Source: Nomia melanderi (taxonomy: Eukaryota; Arthropoda; Insecta; Hymenoptera; Halictidae). Taken from it: a stretch of DNA of 64,000 nucleotides. How positions within the stretch are numbered: the first letter of the stretch is position 1; every line of letters starts with the position of its first letter. Positions 24,691 through 37,321 of this stretch are shown here, one piece after another. The DNA is taken from NCBI RefSeq assembly GCF_051020985.1, contig NW_027475138.1, forward strand, positions 1,798,001 to 1,862,000, read 5' to 3'. Made by a program: the position numbers and the translations under genes. The notes under the pieces were generated by a model. It had not been told where the DNA came from and did no database searches. It was given only the letters and a program-made list of their open reading frames with translations.

Positions 24691-27600
24691 CCAGGGGCGA
24701 GACAACCACCTTCTCATGGGGCCGGACACTCAGGGTCAGGGAAAAATCCAATATATATTTGGTGATATCTCGGGTGCTATTACAGATAGCGCAATAAATC
24801 AAAGTGCATTGTCAGTAGGAGGCCGTGGCGCATGAATCTGGGCAGCGGGAACGACCTCGGACCACCAGGGGCCGAGAAGACCACCGTCTCATGGGGCCGG
24901 CCACTCAGTGTCAGGGGAAAATCCAATATATATCTGGTGATGTCTCGGGTGCTATTAGAGATAGCGCAATAAGCCAAAGGGAATTATCTGCAGGAGGCCC
25001 TGGCGCATGAATGTGTGCAGCGGGAACGACCTCGGACCACCAGGGGCCGAGAAAACCACCGTCTCATGGGGCCGGACACTCTGGGACATTGAAAAATCCA
25101 ATATATATGTGGTGATATCTCGGGTGCTATTACAGATAGCGCAATAAATCAAAGTGCATTGTCTGTAGGAGGCCCTGGCGCATGAATCTGTGCAGCGGGA
25201 ACGACCTCGGACCACCAGGGGCCGAGAAAACTACCGTCTCATGGGTCCGGACACTCAGGGTCAGGGAAAAATCCAATATATATCTGGTGATATCTCGGGT
25301 GCTATTATAGATAGCGCAATAAACCAAAGTGAGTTATCTGTAGGAGGCCCTGGCGCATGAATCTGTGCAGCGGGAACGACCTCAGTCCACCAGGGGCCGA
25401 GAAAACCACCGTCCCGAGGGGCCGGACACTTAGGGTCAGTGAAAAATCCAATATATATCTGGTGATATCTCGGGTGCTATTACAGATAGCGCAATAAATC
25501 AAAGTGAATTATCTGCAGGAGGCCCTGGCGCATGAATCTGTGCAGCGGGAACGACCTCGGACCACCAGGGGCCGAGAAAACCACAGTCTCATGGGGCCGG
25601 ACACTCAGGGTCAGGGGAAAATCCAATATATATCTGGTGATATCTCGGGTGCTATCAGAGATAGCGCAATAAACAAAAGTGAATTATCTGCAGGAGGCCC
25701 TGCCGCATGAATCGGTGCAGCGGGAACGACCTCGGATCACCAGGGGCCGAGAAAACCACCATCTCATGGGGCCGGACACTCAGGTTCAGGGGAAAATCCA
25801 ATATATGTCTGGTGATATCTCGGGTGCTATTAGAGATAGCGCAATAAACCAAAGTGCATTGTCTGCAGGAAGCCCTGGCGCATGATTCTGTGCAGCGGGA
25901 ACGACCTCGGACCACCAGGGGCCGAGAAAATCACCGTCTCATGGGGCCGGACTGTAAGGGTCAGGGAAAAACCCAATATATATCTGGTGATATCTCGGCT
26001 GCTATTACAGATAGCGCAATAAATCAAAGTGCATTGTCTGTAGGAGGCCCTGGCGCATGAATCTGTGCAGCGGGAACGACCTCGGAGCACCAGGGGCGAG
26101 ACAACCACCTTCTCATGGGGCCGGACACTCAGGGTCAGGGAAAAATCCAATATATATCTGGTGATATCTCGGGTCCTATTACAGATAGCGCAATAAATCA
26201 AAGTGCATTACCTGTAGGAGGCCCTGGCGCATGAATCTGTGCAGCGGGAACGTCCTCGGACCTCCAGGGGCCGAGAAAACCACAGTCTCATGGGGCCGGA
26301 CACTCAGGGTCAGGGAAAAATACAATATATAGGTGGTGATATCTCGGGTGCTATTACAGATAGCGCAATAAGTCAAAGTGCATTGTCTGTAGGAGACCCT
26401 GGCTCATGAACCTGTGCAGCGGGAACGACCTCGGACCACCAGGGGCCGAGAAAACCACAGTCTCATGCGGCCGTTCACTCAGGGTCAGGGAAAAATCCAA
26501 TATATATCTGGTGATATCTCGGGTGCTATTAGAGATAGCGCAATAAACCAAAGTGAATTATCTGCAGGAGGCCCTGGCGCATGAATCTGTGCAGCGGGAA
26601 CGACCTCGGACCACCAGGGGCCGAGAAAACGACCGTCTCATGGGGCCGGACACTCACTGTCAGTGAAAAATCCAATATATATCTGCTGATATCTCGGGTG
26701 CTATTAGAGATAGCGCAATAAACCAAAGTGAATTATCTGCAGGAGGCCCTGGTGCATGAATCTGTGCAGCGGGAACGACCTCGGTTCACCAGGGGCCGAG
26801 AAAACGACCGTCTCATGGGGTCGGACACTCAGGGTCAGTGAAAAATCCAATATATATCTGGTGATATCTCGGCTGATATTACAGATAGCGCAATAAATCA
26901 AAGTGCATTGTCTGTAGGAGGCCCTGGCGCATGAATCTGTGCAGCGGGAACGACCTCGGAGCACCAGGGGCGAGACAACCACCTTCTCATGGGGCCGGAC
27001 ACTCAGGGTCAGGGAAAAATCCAATATATATCTGGTGATATCTCGGGTCCTATTACAGATAGCGCAATAAATCAAAGTGCATTACCTGTAGGAGGCCCTG
27101 GCGCATGAATCTGTGCAGCGGGAACGTCCTCGGACCTCCAGGGGCCGAGAAAACCACAGTCTCATGGGGCCGGACACTCAGGGTCAGGGGAAAATCCAAT
27201 ATAGATCTGGTGATATCTCGGGTGCTATTACAGATAGCGCAATAAATCAAAGTGCATTACCTGTAGGAGGCCCTGGCGCATGAATCTGTGCAGCGGGAAC
27301 GTCCTCGGACCTCCAGGGGCCGAGACAACGACCGTCTCATGGGGCCGGACACTCAGGGTCAGGGTAAAATCCAATATATATCTGGTGATATCTCGGGTGC
27401 TATTACAGATAGCGCAATAAATCAAAGTGCATTGTCTGTAGGAGGCCCTGGCGCATGAATCTGTGCAACGGGAACGACCTCGGACCACCAGGGGCCGAGA
27501 AAACCACAGTCTCATGGGGCCGGACACTCAGGGTCAGGGGAAAATCCAATATATATATATGGTGATATCTCGGGTGCTATTACAGATACCGCAATAAATC

Positions 27601-30600
27601 AAAGTGCATTGTCTGTAGGAGACCCTGGCGCATGAACCTGTGCAGCGGGAACGACCTCGGACCACCAGGGGCCGAGAAAACGACCGTCTCATGGGGCCGG
27701 ACGCTCAGGGTCAGGGAAAAATCCAATATATAGGTGGTGATATCTCGGGTGCTATTACAGATAGCGCAATAAATGAAAGTGCATTGTCTGTAGGAGACCC
27801 TGGCGCATGAACCTGTGCAGCGGGAACGACCTCGGACCACCAGGGGCCGAGAAAACCACAGTCTCATGGGGCCGTTCACTCAGGGTCAGGGAAAAATCCA
27901 ATATATATCTGGTGATATCTCGGGTGCTATTAGAGATAGCGCAATAAACCAAAGTGAATTATCTGCAGGAGGCCCTGGAGCATGAATCTGTGCAGCGGGA
28001 ACGACCTCGGACCACCAGGGGCCGAGAAAACGACCGTCTCATGGGGCCGGACACTCACTGTCAGTGAAAAATCCAATATATATCTGATGATATCTCGGGT
28101 GCTATTAGAGATAGCGCAATAAACCAAAGTGAATTATCTGCAGGGGGCCCTGGTGCATGAATCTGTGCAGCGGGAACGACCTCGGACCACCAGGGGCAGA
28201 GAAAACGACCGTCTCATGGGGCCGGACACTCAGGGTCAGGGGAAAATCCAATATTTATCTGGTGATATCTCGGGTGCTATTACAGATAGCGCAATAAATC
28301 AAAGTGCATTGTCTGTAGAAGGTCCTGTCGCACGAATCTGTGCAGCGGGAACGACCTCGGACCACCAGGGGCCGAGACAACCACCGTCTCATTGGGCCGG
28401 ACACTGTGGGTCAGGGAAAAATCCAATATATATCTGGTGATATCTCGGGTGCTATTACAGATAGCGCAATAAATCAAAGTGCATTGTCTGTAGGAGGCCC
28501 TGGCGCATGAACCTGTGCAGCGGGAACGACCTCGGACCACCAGGGGCCGAGAAAACCACCGTCCCGAGGGGCCGGACACTTAGGGTCAGTGAAAAATCCA
28601 ATATATATCTGGTGATATCTCGGGTGCTATTACAGATAGCGCAATAAATCAAAGTGAATTATCTGCAGGAGGCCCTGGCGCATGAATCTGTGAAAGGGGA
28701 ACGACCTCGGACCACCAGGGGCCGAGAAAACCACAGTCTCATGGGGCCGGACACTCAGGGTCAGGGAAAAATCCAATATATATCTGGTGATATCTTGGGT
28801 GCTATTAGAGATAGCGCAATAAACCAAAGTGAATTATCTGCAGGAGGCCCTGGCGCATGAATCTGTGCAGCGGGAACGACCTCGGACCACCAGGGGCCGA
28901 TAAAACCACAGTCTCATGGGGCCGGACACTCAGGGTCAGTGAAAAATCCAATATATATCTGGTGATATCTCGGGTGCTATTAGTGATAGCGCAATAAACC
29001 AAAGTGAATTGTCTGCAAGAGGCCCTGGTGCATGAATCTGTGCAGCGGGAACGACCTCGGATCACCAGGGGCCGAGAAAACCACCATCTCATGGGGCCGG
29101 ACACTCAGGTTCAGGGGAAAATCCAATATATATCTGGTGATATCTCGGGTGCTATTAGAGATAGCGCAATAAACCAAAGTGCATTGTCTGCAGAAAGCCC
29201 TGGCGCATGATTCTGTGCAACGGGAACGACCTCGGACCACCAGGGGCCGAGAAAACCACAGTCTCATGGGGCCGGACACTCAGGGTCAGGGGAAAATCCA
29301 ATATATATCTGGTGATATCTCTGGTGCTATTACAGATAGCGCAATAAATCAAAGTGCATTGTCTGTAGGAGGCCCTGGCGCATGAATTTGTGCAGCGGGA
29401 ACGACCTCGGACCACCAGGGGCCGAGAAAACCAGTCTCATGGGGCCGGACACTCAGGGTCAGGGGAAAATCCAAAATATATCTGGTGATATCTCGGGTGC
29501 TATTAGAGATAGCGCAATAAACCAAAGTGAATTATCTGCGGGAGGCCCTGGCGCATGAATCTGTGCAACGGGGACGACCTCGGACCACCAGGAGCCGAGA
29601 AAACCACAGTCTCATGGGGCCGGACACTCAGGGTCTGGGCAAAATCCAATATATATCTGGTGATATCTCGGGTGCTATTACAGATAGCGCAATAAATCAA
29701 AGTGCATTTTTAGTAGGAGGCCCCGGCGCATGAATCTGTGCAACGGGAACGACCTCGGACCACCAGGGGCCGAGGAGACCACCGTCTCATGGGGCCGGAC
29801 AGTCAGGGTCAGGGAAAAATCCTATATATATCTGGTGATATCTTGAGTGCTATTAGAGATAGCGCAATAAATCAAAGTGCATTGTCTGTAGGAGGCCCTG
29901 GCGCATGAATCTGTGCAGCGGGAACGACCTCGGACCACCAGGGGCCGAGAAAACAACCGTCTCATGGGGCCGGACACTCAGGGTCAGTGAAAAATCCAAT
30001 ATATATCTGGTGATATCTCGGCTGCTATTACAGATAGCGCAATAAATCAAAGTGCATTGTCTGTAGAAGGCACTGGCGCATGAATCTGTGCAGCGGGAAC
30101 GACCTCGGGCCACCAGGGGCGAGACAACCACCGTCTCATGGGGCCGGACACTCAGGGTCAGGGAAAAATCCAATATATATCTGGTGATATCTCGGCTGCT
30201 ATTACAGATAGCGCAATAAATCAAAGTGCATTGTCTGTAGAAGGCACTGGCGCATGAATCTGTGCAGCGGGAACGACCTCGGGCCACCAGGGGCGAGACA
30301 ACCACCGTCTCATGGGGCCGAACACTCAGGGTCAGGGAAAAATCCAATTTATATCTGGTGATATCTCGGGTGCTATTACAGATAGCGCAATAAATCAAAG
30401 TGCATTACTTGTAGGAGGCCCTGGCGCATGAATCTGTGCAGCGGGAACGACCTCGGACCAGCAGGGGCCGAGAAAACCAGTCTCATGGGGCCGGACACTC
30501 AGGGTCAGGGGAAAATCCAATATATATCTGGTGATATCTCGGGTGCTATTAGAGATAGCGCAATAAACCAAAGTGAATTATCTGCAGGAGGCCCTGGCGC

Positions 30601-31440
30601 ATGAATCTGTGCAACGGGGACGACCTCGGACCACCAGGAGCCGAGAAAACCACCATCTCATGGGGCCGGACACTCAGGATCAGGGCAAAATCCAATATAT
30701 ATCTGGTGATATCTCGGGTGCTATTAGAGATAGCGCAATAAACCAACGTGAATTATCTGCAGGAGGCCCTGGCGCATGAATGTGTGCAGCGGGAACGACC
30801 TCGGACCACCAGGGGCCGAGAAAACCGCAGTCTCATGGGGCCGGACACTCAGGGTCAGGGAAAAATCCAATACATATCTGGTGATATCTCGGGCGCTATT
30901 AGAGATAGCGCAATAAACCAAAGTGAATTATCTGCAGGAGGCCCTGGCGCATGAATCTGTGCAACGGGAACGACCTCGGACCACCAGGGGCCGAGAAAAC
31001 CACAGTCTCATGGGGCCGGACACTCAGGGTCTGGGGAAAATCCAATATATATCTGGTGATATCTCGGGTACTATTACAGATAGCGCAATAAATCAAAGTG
31101 CATTGTCTGTAGGAGGCCCTGGCGCATGTATCTGTGCAGCGGGAACTACCTCGGACCACCAGGGGCCGAGAAAACCACAGTCTCATGGGCCGGACACTCA
31201 GGGTCAGGGGAAAATCCAATATATATCTGGTGATATCTCGGGTGCTATTACAGATAGCGCAATAAATCAAAGTGCATTGTCTGTAGGAGGCCCTGGCGCA
31301 TGTATCTGTGCAGCGGGAACGACCTCGGAGCACCAGGGGCCGAGAAAACCGCAGTCTCATGGGGCCGGACGACTCAGGGTCAGGGGAAAATCCTATATAT
31401 ATCTGGTGATATCTCGGGTGCTATTAGAGATAGCGCAATA
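24691..31440 (+). repeat. Indel-rich heterogeneous domain
   Basis: About 38 monomers with ten indels: single-base losses in the GGGGCCGAG segment at ~24,698, 26,099, 26,970, 30,120 and 30,295; losses of CA in ACCACAG at ~29,434 and 30,478; +2 in the AT run at ~27,550; -1 at 31,189; +1 at 31,370. Local echoes include ~26,000-26,290 with ~26,874-27,160 (offset 874) and ~26,310-26,740 with ~27,710-28,140 (offset 1,401). Monomers with CATGTATC form a run from ~31,125. Confidence 0.75.
30063..30410 (+). repeat. Two tandem 174-bp monomers
   Basis: Two adjacent, nearly identical monomers share the loss of one C in GGGGCCGAG (~30,120 and ~30,295) and a GAAGGCACTGG variant. Because 174 is a multiple of 3, the antisense frame stays open through them and gives a 181-codon open frame (29,853-30,398, minus strand), the longest in the window. 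I regard this as a by-product of monomer length and not a gene: it contains the same repeated peptide three times and opens at an ordinary satellite TTG. Confidence 0.75.
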
Positions 31441-34400
31441 AACCAAAGTGCATTGTCTGTAGAAGGCACTGGCGCATGAATCTGTGCAGCGGGAACGACC
31501 TCGGGTCACCAGGGGCCGAGAAAACCACAGTCTCATGGGGCCGGACACTCAGGGTCAGGGGAAAATCCAATATATAACTGGTGATATCTCGGGTGCTATT
31601 ACAGATAGCGCAATAAATCAAAGTGCATTGTCTGTAGGAGGCCCTGGCGCATGTATCTGTGCAGCGGGAACGACCTCGGACCACCAGGGCCCGAGAAAAC
31701 CACAGTCTCATGGGGCCGGACACTCAGGGTCAGGGGAAAATCCAATATATATCTGGTGATATCTCGGGTGCTATTACAGATAGCGTAATAAATCAAAGTG
31801 CATTGTCTGTAGGCGGCCCTGGCGCATGTATCTGTGCAGCGGGAGCGACCTCGGACCACCAGGGGCCGAGAAAACCACAGTCTCATGGGGCCGGACACTC
31901 AGGGTCAGGGGAAAATCCTATATATATATGGTGATATCTCGGGTGCTATTACAGATAGAGCAATAAATCAAAGTGCATTGTCTGTAGGAGGCCCTGGCGC
32001 ATGAATCCGTGCAGCGGGAACAACCTCGGACCACCAGGGGCCGAGAAAACCACAGTCTCATGGGGCCGGACACTCATGGTCAGGGAAAAGTCCAATATAT
32101 AACTGGTGATATCTCGGGTGCTATTACAGATAGCGCAATAAACCAAAGTGAATTATCTGCAGGAGGCCCTGGCGCATGCATCTGTGCAGCGGGAACGACC
32201 TCGGACCGCCAGGGGCCGAGAAAACCACCGTCTCATGGGGCCGGTCACTCTGGGTCATTGAAAAATGCAATATATATGTGGTGATATCTCGGGTGCTATT
32301 ACAGATAGCGCAATAAATCAAAGTGCATTGTCTGTAGGAGGCCCGGGCGCATGAATTTGTGCAGCGGGAACGACCTCGGACCACCAGGGGCCGAGAAAAC
32401 TACAGTCTTATGCGGCCGCACACTCAGGGCCTGGGGAAAATCCAATATATATCTGGTGATATCTCGGGTGCTATTAGAGATAGCGCAATAAATCAAAGTG
32501 AATTGTCTGTAGGAGGCCCTGGCGCATGAACCTGTGCAGCGGGAACGACCTCGGACCACCAGGGGCCGAGAAAACTACAGTCTCATGGGGGCGGACACTC
32601 AGGGTCTGGGGAAAATCCAATATATATCTGGTGATATCTCGGTTCCTATTACAGATAGCGAAATAAACCAAAGCGAATTATCTGCAGGAGGCCCTGGCGC
32701 ATGAATCTGTGCAGCGGGAACGACCTCGGACCACCAGGAGCCGAGAAAACCACCGTCACATGGGGCCGGACACTCAGGGTCAGGGAAAAATCCAATATAT
32801 ATCTGTTGATATCTCGGGTGCTATTAGAGATAGCGCAATAAACCAAAGTGAGTTATCTGCAGAAGGCCCTGGCGCATGAATCTGTGCAGCGGGAACGACC
32901 TCGGTCCACCAGGGCCGAGAAAACCACCGTCTCATGGGGCTGGACACTCAGGGTGAGGGAAATATCCAATATATATCTGGTGATATCTCGGGTGCTATTA
33001 GATACAGCGCAATAAACCAAAGTGAATTATCTGCAGGAGGCCCTGGCGCATGAATCTGGGAAGCGGGAACGACCTCGGACCACCAGGGGCCGAGAAAACC
33101 ACCGTCTCATGGGGCCGGACACTCAGAGTCAGGGGAAAATCCGATATATATCTGGTGATATCTCGGGTGCTATTAGAGATAGCGCAATAAACGAAAGTGA
33201 ATTATCTGCAGGAGGCCCTGGCGCATGAATCTGTGCAGCGGGAACGACCTCGGACCACCAGGAGCCGAGAAAACCACCGTCTCATGGGGCCGGACACTCA
33301 GGGTCAGGGGAAAATCCAATAAATATCTGGTGATATCTCGGGTGCTATTAGAGATAGCGCAATAAACCAAGTGAGTTATCTGCAGGAGGCCCTGGCGCCT
33401 GAATCTGTGCAGCGGGAACGACCTCGGACCACCAGGGGCCGAGAAAACCACCGTCTCATGGGGCCGGACACTCAGGGTCAGGGGAAAATCCAATATATAT
33501 CTGGTGATATTTCGGGTGCTATTAGAGATAGCGCAATGAACGAAAGTGAATTATCTGCAGGAGGCCCTGGCGCATGAATCAGTGCAGCGGGAACGACCTC
33601 GGACCACCGGGGGCCAAGAAAACCACCGTCTCATGGGGCTGGACACTCAGGGTGAGGGAAATATCCAATATATATCTGGTGATATCTCGGGTGCTATTAG
33701 AGATAGCGCAATAAACCAAGTGAGTTATCTGCAGGAGGCCCTGGCGCCTGAATCTGTGCAGCGGGAACGACCTCGGAACACCAGGGTCCGAAAAAACCAC
33801 AGTCTCATGGGGCCGGACACTCAGGGTCAGGGGAAAATCCAATATATATCTGGTGATATCTCGGGTGCTATTAGATACAGCGCAATAAACCAAAGTGAAT
33901 TATCTGCAGGAGGCCCTGGCGCATGAATCTGTGCAACGGGAACGACCTCGGACCACCAGGGGCCGAGAAAACCGCAGTCTCATGGGGCTGGACACTCAGG
34001 GTGAGGGAAATATCCAATATATATCTGGTGATATCTCGGGTGCTATTACAGATAGCGCAATAAATCAAAGTGCATTGTCTGTAGGAGTCCCTGGCGCATT
34101 AATCTGTGCAGCGGGAACGACCTCGGACCACCAGGGGCCGAGAAAACCTAAGTCTCATGCGGCCGGACACTCAGGGTCTGGGGAAAATCCAATATATATC
34201 TGGTGATATCTCGGGTCCTATTACAGATAGCGAAATAAATCAAAGTGCATTGTCTGTGGGAGGCCCTGGTGCATGAATCTGTGCAGCGGGAACGACCTCG
34301 GACCACCAGGGGCCGAGGAAACCACCGTCTCATGGGGCCGGACACTCAGGGTCAGGGGAAAATCCAATATATATCTGGTGATATCTCGGTTCCTATTACA

Positions 34401-35749
34401 GATAGCGAAATAAACCAAAGCGAATTATCTGCAGGAGGCCTGGCGCATGAATCTGTGCAGCGGGAACGACCTCGGTCCACCAGGGGCCGAGAAAACCACC
34501 GTCTCATGGGGCTGGACACTCTGGGTGAGGGAAATATCCAATATATATCTGGTGATATCTCGGGTGCTATTACAGATAGCGCAATGAATCAAAGTGCATT
34601 GTCTGTAGGAGGCCCTGGCGCATGAATCTGTGCAGCGGGAACGACCTCGGACCACCAGGGTCCGAGAAAACCACCGTCTCATGGGGCCGGACACTCAGGG
34701 TGAGGGAAATATCCAATATATATCTGGTGATATCTCGGGTGCTATTAGAGATAGCGCAATAAACGAAAGTGAATTATCTGCAGGAGGCCCTGGCGTATGA
34801 ATCAGTGCAGCGGGAACGACCTCGGACCACCAGGGGCCGAGAAAAACAACGTCTCATGGGGCTGGACACTCAGGGTGAGGGAAATATCCAATATATATCT
34901 GGTGATATCTCGGGTGCTATTAGAGATAGCGCAATAAACCAAGTGAGTTATCTGCAGGAGGCCCTGGCGCCTGAATCTGTGCAGCGGGAACGACCTCGGA
35001 CCACCAGGGTCCGAAAAAACCAAAGTCTCATGGGGCCGGACACTCATGGTCAGGGGAAAATCCAATATATGTCTGGTGATATCTCGGGTGCTATTAGATA
35101 CAGCGCAATAAACCAAAGTGAATTATCTGCAGGAGGCCCTGGCGGATGAATCTGGGAAGCGGGAACGACCTCGGACCACCAGGGGCCGAGAAAAACAACG
35201 TCTCATGGGGCTGGACACTCAGGGTGAGGGAAATATCCAATATATATCTGGTGATATCTCGGGTGCTATTAGTGATAGCGCAATAAACCAAAGTGATTTG
35301 TCTGCAAGAGGCCCTGGTGCATGAATCTGTGCAGCGGGAACGACCTCGGATCACCAGGGGCCGAGAAAACCACCATCTCATGGGGCCGGACACTCAGGGT
35401 CAGCGGAAAATCCAATATATATCTGGTGATATCTCGGGTGCTATTACAGACAGCGCAATAAATCAATCGCATTGTCTGTAGGAGGCCCTGGCGCATGAAT
35501 CTGTGCAGCGGGAACGACCTCGGACCACCAGGGGCCGAGAAAACCACAGTCTCATGGGGCCGGACACTCAGGGTCAGGGGAAAATCCAATATATATCTGG
35601 TGATATCTCGGGTGCTATTAGAGATAGCGCAATAAACCAAAGTGAATTATCTGCAGGAGGCCCTGGCGCATGAATATGGGAAGCGGGAACGACCTCGGAC
35701 CACCAGGGGCCGAGAAAACCACCGTCTCATGGGGCCGGACACTCAGAGT
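31441..35749 (+). repeat. Heterogeneous domain rich in the CTGGAC/GTGAGGG subfamily
   Basis: About 25 monomers. From ~32,930 on, a subfamily with GGGGCTGGAC, GTGAGGG and AAATATCC becomes common; it occurs once at ~3,370 and otherwise mainly between 32.9 and 46.6 kb. Deletions: ~32,913, 33,371, 33,720, 34,438, 34,950 and 35,466. The recurrent CCAAGTGAG deletion is always followed by GGCGCCTG. ~31,975-32,300 matches ~2,581-2,906 (offset 29,394), and ~33,480-33,900 matches ~43,440-43,860 (offset 9,962). Both offsets equal whole monomers once the intervening indels are subtracted (-6 and -13). Confidence 0.75.
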
Positions 35750-37321
35750 CAGGGGAAAATCCAATATATATCTGGTGATATCTCGGGTGCTATTAGAGAT
35801 AGCGCGATAAATCAAAGTGAATTATCTGCAGGAGGCCCTGGCCCATGAATCTGTGCAGCGGGAACGACCTCGGTCCACCAGGGTCGAGAAAACCACCGTC
35901 TCATGGGGCTGGACACTCAGGGTGAGGGAAATATCCAATATATATCTGGTGATATCTCGGGTGCTATTACAGATAGCGCAAGAAACCAAGTGTGTTATCT
36001 GCAGGAGGCCCTGGCGCCTGAATCTGTGCAGCGGGAACGACCTCGGACCACCAGGGTCCGAGAAAACCACCGTCTCATGGGGCCGGACACTCAGGGTCAG
36101 GGGAAAATCCAATATATATCTGGTGATATTTCGGGTGCTATTAGAGATAGCGCAATAAACGAAAGTGAATTATCTGCAGGAGGCCCTGGCGCATGAATGT
36201 GTGCAGCGGGAACGACCTCGGACCACCAGGGGCCGAGAAAACCGCAGTCTCATGGGGCCGGACACTCAGGGTCAGGGAAAAATCCAATACATATCTGGTG
36301 ATATCTCGGGCGCTATTACAGATAGCGCAATAAATCAAAGTGCATTGTCAGTAGGAGGCCGTGGCGCATGAACCTGGGCAGCGGGAACGTCCACGGACCT
36401 CCAGGGGCCGAGATAACGACCGTCTCATGGGGCCGGACACGCAGGGTCAGTGAAAAATACAATATATATCTGGTGATATCTCGGGTGCTATTACAGATAG
36501 CGCAATAAATCAAAGTGCATTGTCTGTAGGAAGCCCTGGCGCATGAATCTGTGCAGCGGGAACGACCTCGGACCACCAGGGGCCGAAAAAACCACAGTCT
36601 CATGGGGCCGGACACTCAGGGTCAGGGAAAAATCCCATATATATCTGGTGATATCTTGGGTGCTGTTAGAGATAGCGCAATAAACCAAAGTGAATTATCT
36701 GCAGGAGGCCCTGGCGCATGAATATGTGCAGCGAGAACAACCTCGGACCCGTAGGGGCCGAGAAAATCACCGTCTCATGGGGCCGGACAGTCAGGTTCAG
36801 GGAAAAATCCTATATATATCTGGTGATATCTTGGGTGCTATTAGAGATAGCGCAATAAATCAAAGTGCATTGTCTGTAGGAGGCCCTGGCGCATGAATCT
36901 GTGCAGCGGGAACGACCTCGGACCACCAGGGGCCGAGAAAACCACAGTCTCATGGGGCCGGACACTCAGGGTCAGGGGAAAATCCAATATATATCTGGTG
37001 ATATCTCGGGTGCTATTAGAGATAGCGCAATAAACCAAAGTGAATTATCTGCAGGAGGCCCTGGCGCATGAATCTGTGCAACGGGAACGACCTCGGACCA
37101 CCAGGAGCCGAGAAAACCGCAGTCTCATGGGGCCGGACACTCAGGGTCAGGGCAAAATCCAATATATATCTGGTGATATCTCGTGTGCTATTAGAGATAG
37201 CGCAATCAACCAAAGTGAATTATCTGCAGGAGGCCCTGGCCCATGAATCTGTGCAGCGGGAACGACCTCGGTCCACCAGGGTCGAGAAAACCACAGTCTC
37301 ATGGGGCCGGACACTCAGGGT
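35750..37321 (+). repeat. 9-monomer HOR, copy 1 (1,572 bp)
   Basis: Nine monomers, three with a single-base deletion (~35,884 GGGTCGAG; ~35,989 CCAAGTGTG; ~37,291 GGGTCGAG), hence 1,575 minus 3. Markers in order: TGGCCCATG; CGCCTG with TGTGTTATC; GGGCGCTAT; GGCCGTGGCG with GTCCACGG; an ACCCGTAGGGG monomer; a CTCGTGTGC monomer. The left edge is near 35,750, where CAGAGTC gives way to shared sequence. Confidence 0.88.

Noticed and set aside
30923..31441. A 172-codon plus-strand open frame, and hundreds of 60-125-codon frames on both strands, as possible protein genes
   Set aside because: They are the same satellite translated in repeating frames, occur in almost every monomer, overlap antisense frames, mostly open at GTG or TTG, and are lengthened only where a 1-bp indel resets the register. 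No domain, codon bias or gene context supports coding.
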